DNA of 20,334 nt from Saprospiraceae bacterium (lineage in GTDB: Bacteria > Bacteroidota > Bacteroidia > Chitinophagales > Saprospiraceae), in the NCBI GenBank assembly GCA_007125435.1, contig SLDF01000174.1, forward strand, positions 1 through 20,334, read 5' to 3'. Position numbers and translations under genes: made by a program. Each line of letters starts with the position of its first letter. Positions within the stretch are counted from its first letter, which is position 1. The notes beneath the pieces are model-generated. The model saw nothing but the letters and a program-made list of their open reading frames with translations, had not been told where the DNA came from and ran no database searches. Shown here in pieces: positions 1 to 7,461 of this stretch.

Positions 1-423
1 CCCCAGAGCCGCGATGCGGATGAAGATGCAAGACTGGGCACAGGAGGTCCTGGCTATACCATCGAGGCAGAGATGACGGACCAGTGGGTACATGTCAAGG
101 GTGCGCTCGCAGCTGCCAGGATGGGTGACAATATGAATCCGGAGAAAAAATCCTCAGGCTCACAATTTTACATCGTACACGGGCGGCCAGTCACTGACCG
201 TATGCTAGACACAACGGAAGCACAAAAAGGCAAGCGATACTCACGCGATCAGCGCAAACAATACAATGAATGGGGAGGAACACCATTCCTTGATCATGAG
301 TATACCGTATTTGGTCAGGTCATAGAGGGCATGGAGGTGATAGATAAAATAGCTGCTGTGGATACCAATCGCTCAGATAGGCCTAGAGAGGATGTCAAAT
401 TTAAAGTAATTGTCATAAAATAA
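1..423 (+). CDS. Cyclophilin-type peptidyl-prolyl cis-trans isomerase, 3' part (5' end outside window)
   Basis: This gene accelerates cis-trans isomerisation of prolyl bonds during protein folding. The reading frame is open from base 1, so the gene starts before the window and 140 codons plus the stop are visible. The frame opens with a Gly-rich stretch ending GTGGPGYTIEAE, then KGALAAARMGD and SSGSQFYIVHG. The last of these is the cyclophilin block whose Gln and Phe line the proline pocket. The block FLDHEYTVFGQVIEGMEVIDKI carries the conserved His and the FG(x)V signature. An Arg of the active site expected further upstream is outside the window. A basic insertion of about 30 residues (RMLDTTEAQKGKRYSRDQRK) lies between the two blocks, as in long cyclophilins of this phylum. 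An internal Met at base 73 is not the start, because conserved cyclophilin sequence precedes it. The cellular location cannot be judged without the N-terminus. Confidence 0.93.
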   Translation, partial: PQSRDADEDARLGTGGPGYTIEAEMTDQWVHVKGALAAARMGDNMNPEKKSSGSQFYIVHGRPVTDRMLDTTEAQKGKRYSRDQRKQYNEWGGTPFLDHEYTVFGQVIEGMEVIDKIAAVDTNRSDRPREDVKFKVIVIK

Positions 424-468
424 AGGTATATTCCCTCCACATCTACACATAAATGAAATAGAAGTCAA

Positions 469-1224
469 ATGGATCAAAAAGCTATACTGGGTATTGATGT
501 CGGTGGTACAGGAATCAAAGGAGCGATAGTCGATGTAGAGACTGGACTCATGCTTACCGAGAAGATAAAAATCGCAACACCTCAGCCTGCAACTCCTGAT
601 GCCATATCAGATACCATATGCCAGCTGATTGATACCTTTGGATATGAGGGTATAGTAGGCTGCGGGTTCCCTTCGGTCTTAAAAAGTGGTAAAGTGATAA
701 CAGCTACTAATCTCGATCCATCATGGATAGGGATGCAGCTTGATGTATTACTACAAAAAAAAACCGGCTTACCATTCACCGTCATTAATGACGCAGATAT
801 AGCCGGAGTGGCCGAGGTCAACTTTGGCGCAGCAAAAGACTGTAATGGCACAGTGATCATGATCACCCTGGGTACAGGTGTCGGGTCAGGTATCTTACAT
901 GAGAAAAAACTGCTCAAAAACTCTGAGCTTGGCTTTCTACCATTAAGGGGCGGTATAGCAGAAGTCAGAGTATCGAATCTCGCTCGCAAAAAATACGCCC
1001 TCAGCTGGGTAGCATGGGGAAAGAGACTGAGAGAGTATCTATTACTTTTGGAGCGATTGTTTCACCCGGAAATGATTGTCCTCGGTGGCGGGGTCTGCAA
1101 GAAGTTTGACAAATTCGAAGCTTTCACGCAAATCAACACACCCGTTGTACCTGCCGAATTAGAAAACAATGCCGGATGCATAGGCGCTGCCTGGTATGCT
1201 TATTATCAAGGAGACCATAAGTAA
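469..1224 (+). CDS. ppgK: Polyphosphate glucokinase (ROK family)
   Basis: This is predicted to phosphorylate glucose to glucose 6-phosphate using polyphosphate, and in many homologues also ATP. At 251 aa it has the usual length of PpgK-type ROK kinases. The N-terminal phosphate-binding loop is GIDVGGTGIKGA at residues 8-19. Catalytic Asp108 lies in VINDAD, and a second phosphate-binding loop GTGVGS is at 135-140. The PpgK-type C-terminal block GGGVCKKFDKF is at 206-216. The blocks TPQPATPDAI and SWIGMQ are also typical of PpgK and set it apart from ordinary ROK glucokinases and ROK repressors. There is no helix-turn-helix domain. The segment after ELGF (LPLRGGIAEVRVSN) lacks the usual ...AEHRAS pattern, a small departure that could be lineage drift. 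It lies 45 bp after the isomerase on the same strand and converges with the desaturase. The function is known from the family; the polyphosphate preference is inferred. Confidence 0.85.
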   Translation: MDQKAILGIDVGGTGIKGAIVDVETGLMLTEKIKIATPQPATPDAISDTICQLIDTFGYEGIVGCGFPSVLKSGKVITATNLDPSWIGMQLDVLLQKKTGLPFTVINDADIAGVAEVNFGAAKDCNGTVIMITLGTGVGSGILHEKKLLKNSELGFLPLRGGIAEVRVSNLARKKYALSWVAWGKRLREYLLLLERLFHPEMIVLGGGVCKKFDKFEAFTQINTPVVPAELENNAGCIGAAWYAYYQGDHK

Positions 1225-1323
1225 GGTATATGGTAGTTTTGCTGCGCTCTCTTCCATTTGATGGTGCAGTGGTTTAATATCTCATCACTACAATAAATAG
1301 TATATTTCATTTTGTCGCTTTAG

Positions 1324-1450
1324 GCATCACCCTCGTCCTGACGTCCTCGGGTCGCTACGTTACAGGGCTCCCTGAACGGTCGGCCTCTACTCCACTATCG
1401 TTGCATAGAGTCTGGCTCCTTATGTCGCCACCCTTTCACATCGCTGATGC
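1324..1450 (-). repeat. Dispersed structured repeat, copy 1 (subfamily B)
   Basis: This 127 bp GC-rich element has ends GCATCA and TGATGC when read on the - strand. Its central hairpin is CTCTAT/GTAGAG, with one G-U pair and a 14-nt variable loop. A second hairpin is CGTTCAGG-GAGC-CCTG(T)AACG. It lies 20 bp past the desaturase stop, in sense with that gene, and about 100 bp past the ppgK stop. It is closest to copy 4, with about six differences. Similarity to copy 2 continues past the TGATGC end for about 18 bases, as far as base 1306. Confidence 0.9.
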
Positions 1451-1470
1451 GGCGCATCTGTAAAAAACAC

Positions 1471-2586
1471 TTAAATCTCCTGCACAGCATACCGAGGATC
1501 ACCTAACTGTCTCAGCATCGTGAAATGAGCCGCCAGAGCAGACCGAAAAGACGGTAAACTGTAATAGGGTAAATCATATTCTTTGGCTGTTTCCTTAACT
1601 ATTTTTGAGATTTTAGCATAATGAACGTGACATACATTTGGAAATAGGTGATGCTCTATCTGGTAATTTAGTCCTCCTACGAACCAGGAAAGCCATTTAT
1701 TTTTCGGTGCAAAATTTGAGGTAGTTGACAATTCGTGAATAGCAAAGCTATTCTCCATGCTTCCCTTGTCATCTGGCAGCGGGAAAGAAGTAAATGGAAC
1801 AACATGAGCCGGCTGAAATACACACGTCAGAATAAAGCCACCAATAAAGTGCATACATACAAACCCAAGGATCACCCAATACCATGCTATAGGCGCCAAT
1901 ATAATAGGTAATACCAAAATAATTAGATAGTAGAAAACTTTAGAAAAGATAACGTCTACCAGATGGCTTTTATACGTTTTACCTTGTGTCTGAGTCAGTT
2001 TTAGCTGTCCATATCTCTTTACCTGTTTAAAATCTTTAGTCAATACCCACATCATAGTCATCAGTCCATAAAGTGGCCAGGCGTACCAATGTTGATATTT
2101 ATGAATCGGCAGCAAAGGTTTGTGTGGCGAGAATCGCAGTAACCCGACGGGTGAAATATCTTCATCCAACCCCTCGATATTTGTAAAAGAATGATGAAGT
2201 ACATTGTGCTGAATACGCCAACTGGTGGGATTACCACCCAACAGGTACATGCTTGAGCCTATCCATTTATTCACCCATGGCTTTCTAGAATATGTTCCAT
2301 GATTGGCATCATGCATGACAGATAAACCGATACCTGCCATTCCAACACCCATCATACACCATAATAGAATATGCAGCCATACAGCTCCGATTCCTCCAAA
2401 AAGTATCACAGCAAATGGTACTAAATAGAAGGATAACATAGCTATCGTCTTAAAAATCATTGAGAAGTTGGCATACCTGGAAATACGATTGTCTGTAAAG
2501 TAATCATTTACTCTACTTTTTAACTCACTAATAAACTCTCGTTGGTTTGTTTTATTCTTGGGGAATCTAACACCTTTGAATGTCAT
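1471..2586 (-). CDS. Membrane fatty acid (acyl-CoA/acyl-lipid) desaturase
   Basis: This is an integral membrane di-iron desaturase that introduces a double bond into a fatty acyl chain, which helps set membrane fluidity. All three histidine boxes are present in its 371 residues: H92DANH96, H127NVLHH132 and Q309IEHH313. A Gln in place of the first His of box three is the hallmark of the front-end/linoleoyl-CoA-desaturase-like group. Hydrophobic stretches at about 45-90 and 212-256 supply the membrane spans that bring the boxes together on the cytoplasmic side. There is no N-terminal cytochrome b5 domain, so electrons must come from a separate donor. The protein starts MTFKGVRFPK. It diverges from acnA across 347 bp and its 3' end runs into repeat copy 1. 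The regiospecificity cannot be read from the sequence. Confidence 0.9.
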   Translation of the reverse strand: MTFKGVRFPKNKTNQREFISELKSRVNDYFTDNRISRYANFSMIFKTIAMLSFYLVPFAVILFGGIGAVWLHILLWCMMGVGMAGIGLSVMHDANHGTYSRKPWVNKWIGSSMYLLGGNPTSWRIQHNVLHHSFTNIEGLDEDISPVGLLRFSPHKPLLPIHKYQHWYAWPLYGLMTMMWVLTKDFKQVKRYGQLKLTQTQGKTYKSHLVDVIFSKVFYYLIILVLPIILAPIAWYWVILGFVCMHFIGGFILTCVFQPAHVVPFTSFPLPDDKGSMENSFAIHELSTTSNFAPKNKWLSWFVGGLNYQIEHHLFPNVCHVHYAKISKIVKETAKEYDLPYYSLPSFRSALAAHFTMLRQLGDPRYAVQEI

Positions 2587-2933
2587 ACATATAATTTAAT
2601 CCGATCAGCTCTCTTGATGGTAATTGAAAATTTTGTGCGTGTCCAAAAGGAAATATTACACAATTTGATACAAAAGTACATGAATTAAACTGCAAATCCT
2701 ATTAGTTAACGTTATTCTTTCGTTAAGTCAAAATCATGGATCTGAAATTCACGATTAGGTTTTTGACCTGCATTGTACAACAGGATTTCGTCTATTTAAA
2801 CCCTCACTACGAAACTCTATTACTATTACCAAGTCCGAGTTAAAACTTTGTTATCTCTGTACAAACATCTTGATTAATACATAAGTTTTTATTATATTAC
2901 TTTTTATTGATAAAATTAACTCTTAAAAAGAAT
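2587..2933. other. 347 bp divergent intergenic region without a gene
   Basis: This is an AT-rich region between the desaturase (-) and acnA (+) starts, and it must hold promoters for both. A - strand TACTTTTG (bases 2671-2678) matches the TAnnTTTG -7 pattern about 85 nt upstream of the desaturase, but no TTG lies at the expected 19-21 nt spacing. I found no exact TAnnTTTG on the + strand for acnA. A 6-bp inverted repeat lies at 2706-2726 and is listed separately. No open frame or structured RNA was recognised. Confidence 0.6.
2706..2726. promoter_or_regulatory. Perfect dyad TTAACG-N9-CGTTAA, possible operator
   Basis: A perfect 6-bp inverted repeat with a 9-nt spacer sits between the two divergent genes, about 120 bp from the desaturase start and 208 bp from acnA. 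The spacing suits a dimeric regulator, but in DNA this AT-rich a 6-bp dyad can arise by chance. No regulator can be named. Confidence 0.25.
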
Positions 2934-5729
2934 ATGAATAATAACGACAAGTATAACATAGTCAAAACCCTTGAGAGCGGGGAGAAAACATTCAAATACT
3001 ACAGCTTAAAACAATTACAAGACGATCATGGCAAAGTAGAAGACCTCCCATTTTCCATACGTATATTACTGGAAAATGCACTTCGTAATTATGATGATTT
3101 TTCAATAACAGATGAGCACATTCAGACACTAATCAACTGGCGGCCGGAAGCTTCAGACAAAGACATACCCTATAAGCCTGCGAGAGTATTGATGCAGGAC
3201 TTTACCGGGGTACCTGCTGTAGTTGATATAGCTTCCTTAAGAGCTGAAGCCGTCAGAAAAGGGAAAGATGCTCAAAAGATTAATCCTTTGATTCCTGTAG
3301 ACCTGGTGATTGATCACTCCGTGCAAGTTGACTACTTTGGCACCAACTATGCTTACCAAAGGAATGTAGAAGTAGAATACGAGAGAAATGGTGAGCGATA
3401 TCAATTTTTAAAGTGGGCGCAAAAGGCCTTTGATAATTTTACTGTCGTTCCTCCGGGAATGGGGATTTGTCATCAGATCAATCTAGAGTATTTGGCACAA
3501 GGTGTTATATCCAGAGACGGACTTGTCTTCCCGGATACGCTAGTAGGTACAGACTCGCATACCCCAATGGTCAACGGTATAGGTGTGGTCGGATGGGGTG
3601 TCGGTGGCATAGAAGCAGAAGCTGCATTGCTTGGCCAGCCTATTTACTTCATAGTACCTCAGGTGGTCGGTCTAAAGCTAACCGGTAAAATGCCATTAGG
3701 TACTACGGCAACAGATCTCGTCTTGACCATTACACATTTACTTCGTAGCCATGGTGTCGTTGGTAAGTTTGTGGAAGTATTTGGCGATGGACTGGATCAC
3801 TTATCTATTCCTGACAGGGCGACCATTTCCAATATGTCACCAGAGTTTGGATGCACCGTGACTTATTTCCCTATTGATCATCAGACACTTGACTATATGG
3901 AAAGGACAAATCGATCACAGGAGCAGATAGATCTGGTAGAACAATATTGCAAGACCAATATGCTATGGAGAGAAAATGAAGATAAAATCAATTATTCAAA
4001 TGTTTTACACCTTGACATTAATACCATAGAGCCAACTGTATCAGGGCCAAAGCGGCCACAAGACAAAATTTTGCTCAGGTCATTCAATGAAAAATTCCAA
4101 AGTTTACTCAAAGAGGAATTTGGTAGGGACTACATCATGCCTCAGAAAAGAGAAGTAGACCGATGGCTATCTGAAGGTGGAGGAAAAATGCAAATACACG
4201 CCAAACCGCCAAGCGCCTCTGGTTCAGCAGCCGCAACTATAGAGCCTAAAAACGAAGGTGGACTCAAGACTGTCAATATTCAGCTCGGCCATGAAGAGTT
4301 TAATCTAAGTGATGGATCAGTCGTCATTGCTGCCATCACAAGCTGCACCAACACATCTAATCCTAGCGTCATGCTAGGTGCAGGCCTGGTGGCCAAAAAA
4401 GCCAAAGAGCGAGGTCTCAATGTCAAGCCCTGGGTCAAGACCAGTCTGGCCCCTGGGTCGAAAGTAGTAACAGACTACCTCGAAGCTTCCGGCCTACTAT
4501 CCGATCTCGAAGCGCAGAAGTTTCACGTTGTAGGGTATGGTTGTACCTCTTGCATAGGTAATTCTGGACCGCTGCCGGCACATGTTGCTACAGCAGTCGA
4601 CGAAAATGACCTCGTGGTAGCGTCAGTCCTGTCCGGTAATCGTAACTTCGAAGCCAGAGTCCACCCTCAGGTCAAGATGAACTTCCTTATGTCACCCATG
4701 CTGGTCGTGGTCTATGCACTCGCCGGTAGAGTAGATATTGATCTGCAGAGTGACCCGATTGGTTACGATCCCAATATGAAACCCGTATACATGAAAGATA
4801 TATGGCCCAGTCAGGAAGAGATCATGAGCATCATGAAGCAAGTCCTAACCAAAGACGACTATGAAAGAAACTATAATGAGATCTTTGATGGTGACGACCT
4901 TTGGGCATCTATGAAGACGCCTACTTCCAAAGATTATGAGTGGGATGACAAATCAACCTATATCAAAGAGGCGCCTTTTTTCAAAGACTTACCTACAGAC
5001 CCTCTGCCATTTAAAGACATAGAAAATGCACATTGCCTTCTTTTACTAGGCGACTCGGTCACGACGGACCACATTTCACCGGCAGGTGCATTTAGCGCAG
5101 ATTCATCAGCCGGTAAGTACCTTATCGAGCGAGGTGTAGACAAGAAGGATTTCAACTCTTATGGATCAAGAAGGGGTAACGATGAAGTCATGGTCAGAGG
5201 TACATTTGGCAATGTCAGGATTAAAAACCAATTGGTTAGTAAGGAGGGGGGCTTTACCCGGCACATTCCGAGTCGCGAAGAGATGACTGTATTCGATGCC
5301 GCACAGCGGTATAAGTCAGAAGGCACACCACTTATCGTTCTCGCCGGCAAAGAATACGGTAGTGGCTCATCCAGAGACTGGGCAGCAAAAGGTACGTTTT
5401 TACTAGGTATCAAAGCCGTGATTGCAGAGAGCTACGAGCGTATTCACAGGAGTAATCTCGTCGGCATGGGCGTCCTGCCACTTCAGTTCAAAGACGGAGA
5501 TAGTGCGATTTCTCTGGGGCTCAGCGGTTCTGAGACCTTCACCATTCAGGACATTACAGATGGTCTATCCCCGATGAAATCACTCCAGGTCAAAGCTACA
5601 AAAGAAGGCGGAGAGGTCGTCATATTTGACGTCGTAGCCAGACTGGACTCTGATATTGAGATAGCCTACTATCAGCACGGTGGCATCTTACAATACGTTC
5701 TAAGACAGTTCTTGAATGCGGAAAATTAA
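2934..5729 (+). CDS. acnA: Aconitate hydratase A
   Basis: This is the TCA-cycle enzyme that isomerises citrate to isocitrate through cis-aconitate using a [4Fe-4S] cluster. It is cytoplasmic and belongs to the AcnA/IRP1 branch. With the ATG at 2934 the product is 931 aa, close to the family's usual length. The frame extends upstream to a TTG at 2907, but the ATG has a purine-rich AAAAAGA just before it and gives a normal N-terminus (MNNNDKYNIVKTL), so I prefer it. The cluster ligands are Cys471 (SCTNTSNPS), Cys537 and Cys540 (GYGCTSCIGNSG). Their 66- and 3-residue spacing is that of AcnA. The substrate residues lie in DSHTPMVNG from residue 207. The C-terminal swivelling domain carries GDSVTTDHISPAG, YGSRRGNDEV and GSGSSRDWA (from about 809). 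It stands alone between two intergenic regions, and its 3' end is followed 57 bp later by repeat copy 2. Confidence 0.97.
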   Translation: MNNNDKYNIVKTLESGEKTFKYYSLKQLQDDHGKVEDLPFSIRILLENALRNYDDFSITDEHIQTLINWRPEASDKDIPYKPARVLMQDFTGVPAVVDIASLRAEAVRKGKDAQKINPLIPVDLVIDHSVQVDYFGTNYAYQRNVEVEYERNGERYQFLKWAQKAFDNFTVVPPGMGICHQINLEYLAQGVISRDGLVFPDTLVGTDSHTPMVNGIGVVGWGVGGIEAEAALLGQPIYFIVPQVVGLKLTGKMPLGTTATDLVLTITHLLRSHGVVGKFVEVFGDGLDHLSIPDRATISNMSPEFGCTVTYFPIDHQTLDYMERTNRSQEQIDLVEQYCKTNMLWRENEDKINYSNVLHLDINTIEPTVSGPKRPQDKILLRSFNEKFQSLLKEEFGRDYIMPQKREVDRWLSEGGGKMQIHAKPPSASGSAAATIEPKNEGGLKTVNIQLGHEEFNLSDGSVVIAAITSCTNTSNPSVMLGAGLVAKKAKERGLNVKPWVKTSLAPGSKVVTDYLEASGLLSDLEAQKFHVVGYGCTSCIGNSGPLPAHVATAVDENDLVVASVLSGNRNFEARVHPQVKMNFLMSPMLVVVYALAGRVDIDLQSDPIGYDPNMKPVYMKDIWPSQEEIMSIMKQVLTKDDYERNYNEIFDGDDLWASMKTPTSKDYEWDDKSTYIKEAPFFKDLPTDPLPFKDIENAHCLLLLGDSVTTDHISPAGAFSADSSAGKYLIERGVDKKDFNSYGSRRGNDEVMVRGTFGNVRIKNQLVSKEGGFTRHIPSREEMTVFDAAQRYKSEGTPLIVLAGKEYGSGSSRDWAAKGTFLLGIKAVIAESYERIHRSNLVGMGVLPLQFKDGDSAISLGLSGSETFTIQDITDGLSPMKSLQVKATKEGGEVVIFDVVARLDSDIEIAYYQHGGILQYVLRQFLNAEN

Positions 5730-5786
5730 GTTTGTTTAATGCAGATTATGCATTGGGAATTCAAAATGAGAATTAATATCCTCTTT

Positions 5787-5912
5787 GCATCAGCGATGTG
5801 AAAGGGTGGCGACGAAGGAGCCAGACTCTGCGCAGCATTGGCGAAGCAGAGGCCGACCGTTTAGGGAGCCCTGCAACGTAGCGACCCGACGACGAAAGGA
5901 GGAGGGTGATGC
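5787..5912 (+). repeat. Dispersed structured repeat, copy 2 (subfamily A)
   Basis: This 126 bp GC-rich element has ends GCATCA and TGATGC. Its central hairpin is CTCTGC/GCAGAG and its second hairpin is CGTTTAGG-GAGC-CCTG(C)AACG. It sits between the convergent 3' ends of acnA (57 bp before) and the TIM-barrel gene (32 bp after), in sense with acnA. It differs from copy 3 at about four positions. Similarity to copy 1 continues past the right end to about base 5930. Together with copy 3 it brackets the GMC operon in opposite orientation. Confidence 0.92.
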
Positions 5913-5944
5913 CCAAAGTGATAAAATGAATTAAACAGAAATTA

Positions 5945-6853
5945 TTACATCTCCGCTTTATCGACCCTTAGCTTATGCTTCATATAGTGGGCATTGAGCC
6001 TGGCTGCTTCCATGGGAGTGACCCCATCGAATCGCTCTTGTTCAACGATGAGGTAATTGACACCGAGGGGGTCTCTGCGCTCAAATAATGGGTCATAATC
6101 TATAACTCCCTCTCCAAGCAATGTAGAGGCATCCGTCTCCGTAAAAGGTAAGTCAAGCCTATCCTTAATGTGGACTAAATGCCATTTATAAAGATATTTT
6201 TGCAACCAGTGCATAGGTCTTTGCTGAGCAGTATGAACCCAATAATAATCCATCTCAAATACTACATCATCCGTAGAATACTCCATGAGAATATCCTGTG
6301 GATACCTGCCATCTATAGGCTTGAATGAGTAATCGTGATTATGATAACCAAAGTACATGCCAAGATCAAAGCAAACGCCACCATACTCATTGAATAAAGC
6401 CGCCATTTCGATATACTCATCTATGGTATCTTTTTGACCGATATAGGGACAGATAAAGTGTAATATGCCCGCCTCGGAAGCTTGCTTTGCTTTTGTTTCA
6501 AAGTCTTCGAATATATTTGCATGGGTCGCAATGAGCTTCATACCAAGATCCTCAATATAAGCACTGAAGTCCCGGGGCTCCATCCCCCAGAATATTCCAT
6601 CCGGTCCATCAAAAGATTCTATCTGCTGATAACCATAACTTGCGAGCTTCTTCAAGGTGCCTTTAGGATCTTTTGCCATATCGTCTCTGACCGACCACAA
6701 TTGAATGCCAAAAGGCTGGTATTCGAAGTCTACTTCTTCTACCTTATCCTGCCCTTCACCACAAGACAACAGTGACAGCATGGAGCCACCGGCGATGATT
6801 CCTGAGCCTACTAAGGTAGACTGTTTTATAAACTTTCTTCTGTGCTTATCCAT
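5945..6853 (-). CDS. Tat-exported sugar phosphate isomerase/epimerase-like TIM barrel lipoprotein
   Basis: This is a xylose-isomerase-like TIM barrel of 302 aa. Such proteins isomerise, epimerise or eliminate on sugars and keto-sugars using a bound divalent metal. The N-terminus has a twin-arginine motif (RRKFIK, residues 5-10), a hydrophobic stretch and a lipobox LLSC with Cys31, so export and lipid anchoring in the cell envelope are predicted. The barrel begins at FGIQLWSVRDDM (48-59), typical of the family. Candidate metal and active-site residues are E79 (IES), H171-H173 in YHNHDYSF, E200 and D202 in VFEMDYYW, H228 and D231 in HIKD, and E271 in IVEQERF. It is the last gene of the GMC operon, 34 bp after the subunit 3-like gene, so its substrate is probably a product of the upstream oxidoreductases. 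The exact substrate is unknown. Confidence 0.83.
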   Translation of the reverse strand: MDKHRRKFIKQSTLVGSGIIAGGSMLSLLSCGEGQDKVEEVDFEYQPFGIQLWSVRDDMAKDPKGTLKKLASYGYQQIESFDGPDGIFWGMEPRDFSAYIEDLGMKLIATHANIFEDFETKAKQASEAGILHFICPYIGQKDTIDEYIEMAALFNEYGGVCFDLGMYFGYHNHDYSFKPIDGRYPQDILMEYSTDDVVFEMDYYWVHTAQQRPMHWLQKYLYKWHLVHIKDRLDLPFTETDASTLLGEGVIDYDPLFERRDPLGVNYLIVEQERFDGVTPMEAARLNAHYMKHKLRVDKAEM

Positions 6854-6887
6854 AAGTATGTGTAATTTAAACCAAAAATACTAAAGG

Positions 6888-7451
6888 TCAATACACCCAG
6901 GCTCTATCACCGGGCTTATAATCAATACAAGGCTCAAACTTGCCGGCTACCGGCGTATATCTTCTCACCTCTTTGACACCGACCTCACTTGTAAAAAAGC
7001 CCAATAGCGTGAGCTCCTTCATCATTCTAAAATAATGCTCCGGCTCTCCGGCATCCTTTTCTTTGTGGTGCTTTTCCTGTAGCTCATTGAGTGAGCTTAG
7101 GAGATCGTGTCTCTGATCAGGGCTACTATCGAGAAATGATAGGCCATAAGCCTCCATAGATCTATCATTGATATCCTTTATGCCTGCCACGAAGACTTCC
7201 TGGTCTCTATCAGAATACGTATCTTCTACCATCAAGGCTAAGAAAGCACCCATCTCTGCGTCTTTTGCACCGGGTGTATCTGTGCGAGGAATAATTACCT
7301 CAGCCACTTCATCCAAAAATGCAATTTGATCTTTTGAAAAAAGCCCCGTCGATGGAGAGGAAGTTCTACAGCCCTGAATGATCGCTGACCCTCCCACCAT
7401 AGCACTCCCCATGATGAATGAAATTAACTTTACTGCTTCTCTGCGTTCCAT
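6888..7451 (-). CDS. Gluconate 2-dehydrogenase subunit 3-like protein (GMC partner)
   Basis: This is the small subunit that accompanies flavin-containing GMC dehydrogenases in membrane-bound sugar dehydrogenases. It helps export and anchor the large subunit. At 187 aa it has the usual length. The signature lies just after the signal: FLDEVAEVIIPRTDTPGAKD, then GAFLALMVEDTY. The N-terminus has twin arginines (MERREAVKLISF) followed by a hydrophobic run and a lipobox-like AIIQGC, with Cys28 as the likely lipidation site. It lies 10 bp downstream of the Gfo/Idh/MocA gene and one gene removed from the GMC gene, which itself lacks a signal peptide. By analogy with the gluconate dehydrogenase complex, I infer that the pair folds in the cytoplasm and leaves together through Tat. 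No cytochrome c subunit is encoded in this window. Confidence 0.88.
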   Translation of the reverse strand: MERREAVKLISFIMGSAMVGGSAIIQGCRTSSPSTGLFSKDQIAFLDEVAEVIIPRTDTPGAKDAEMGAFLALMVEDTYSDRDQEVFVAGIKDINDRSMEAYGLSFLDSSPDQRHDLLSSLNELQEKHHKEKDAGEPEHYFRMMKELTLLGFFTSEVGVKEVRRYTPVAGKFEPCIDYKPGDRAWVY

Positions 7452-7461
7452 TTTATATCTT

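Noticed and set aside
2907..2933. TTG start adding nine residues to acnA
   Set aside because: The ATG at 2934 has a purine-rich leader and gives the normal aconitase N-terminus. The extra LTLKK-type residues have no family counterpart that I know of.
5738..5754. Hairpin AATGCA-GATTA-TGCATT after acnA as an intrinsic terminator
   Set aside because: The stem is short and AT-rich and is followed by GGGAATTC, not a T-run.
5900..5926. A Shine-Dalgarno-like AGGAGG followed by ATG at the end of the repeats, giving tiny peptides beginning MPK (copies 1-3)
   Set aside because: The frames are only 6-10 codons, copy 4 stops after two codons, and this phylum rarely uses strong Shine-Dalgarno sites. The shared MPK simply reflects shared repeat sequence.
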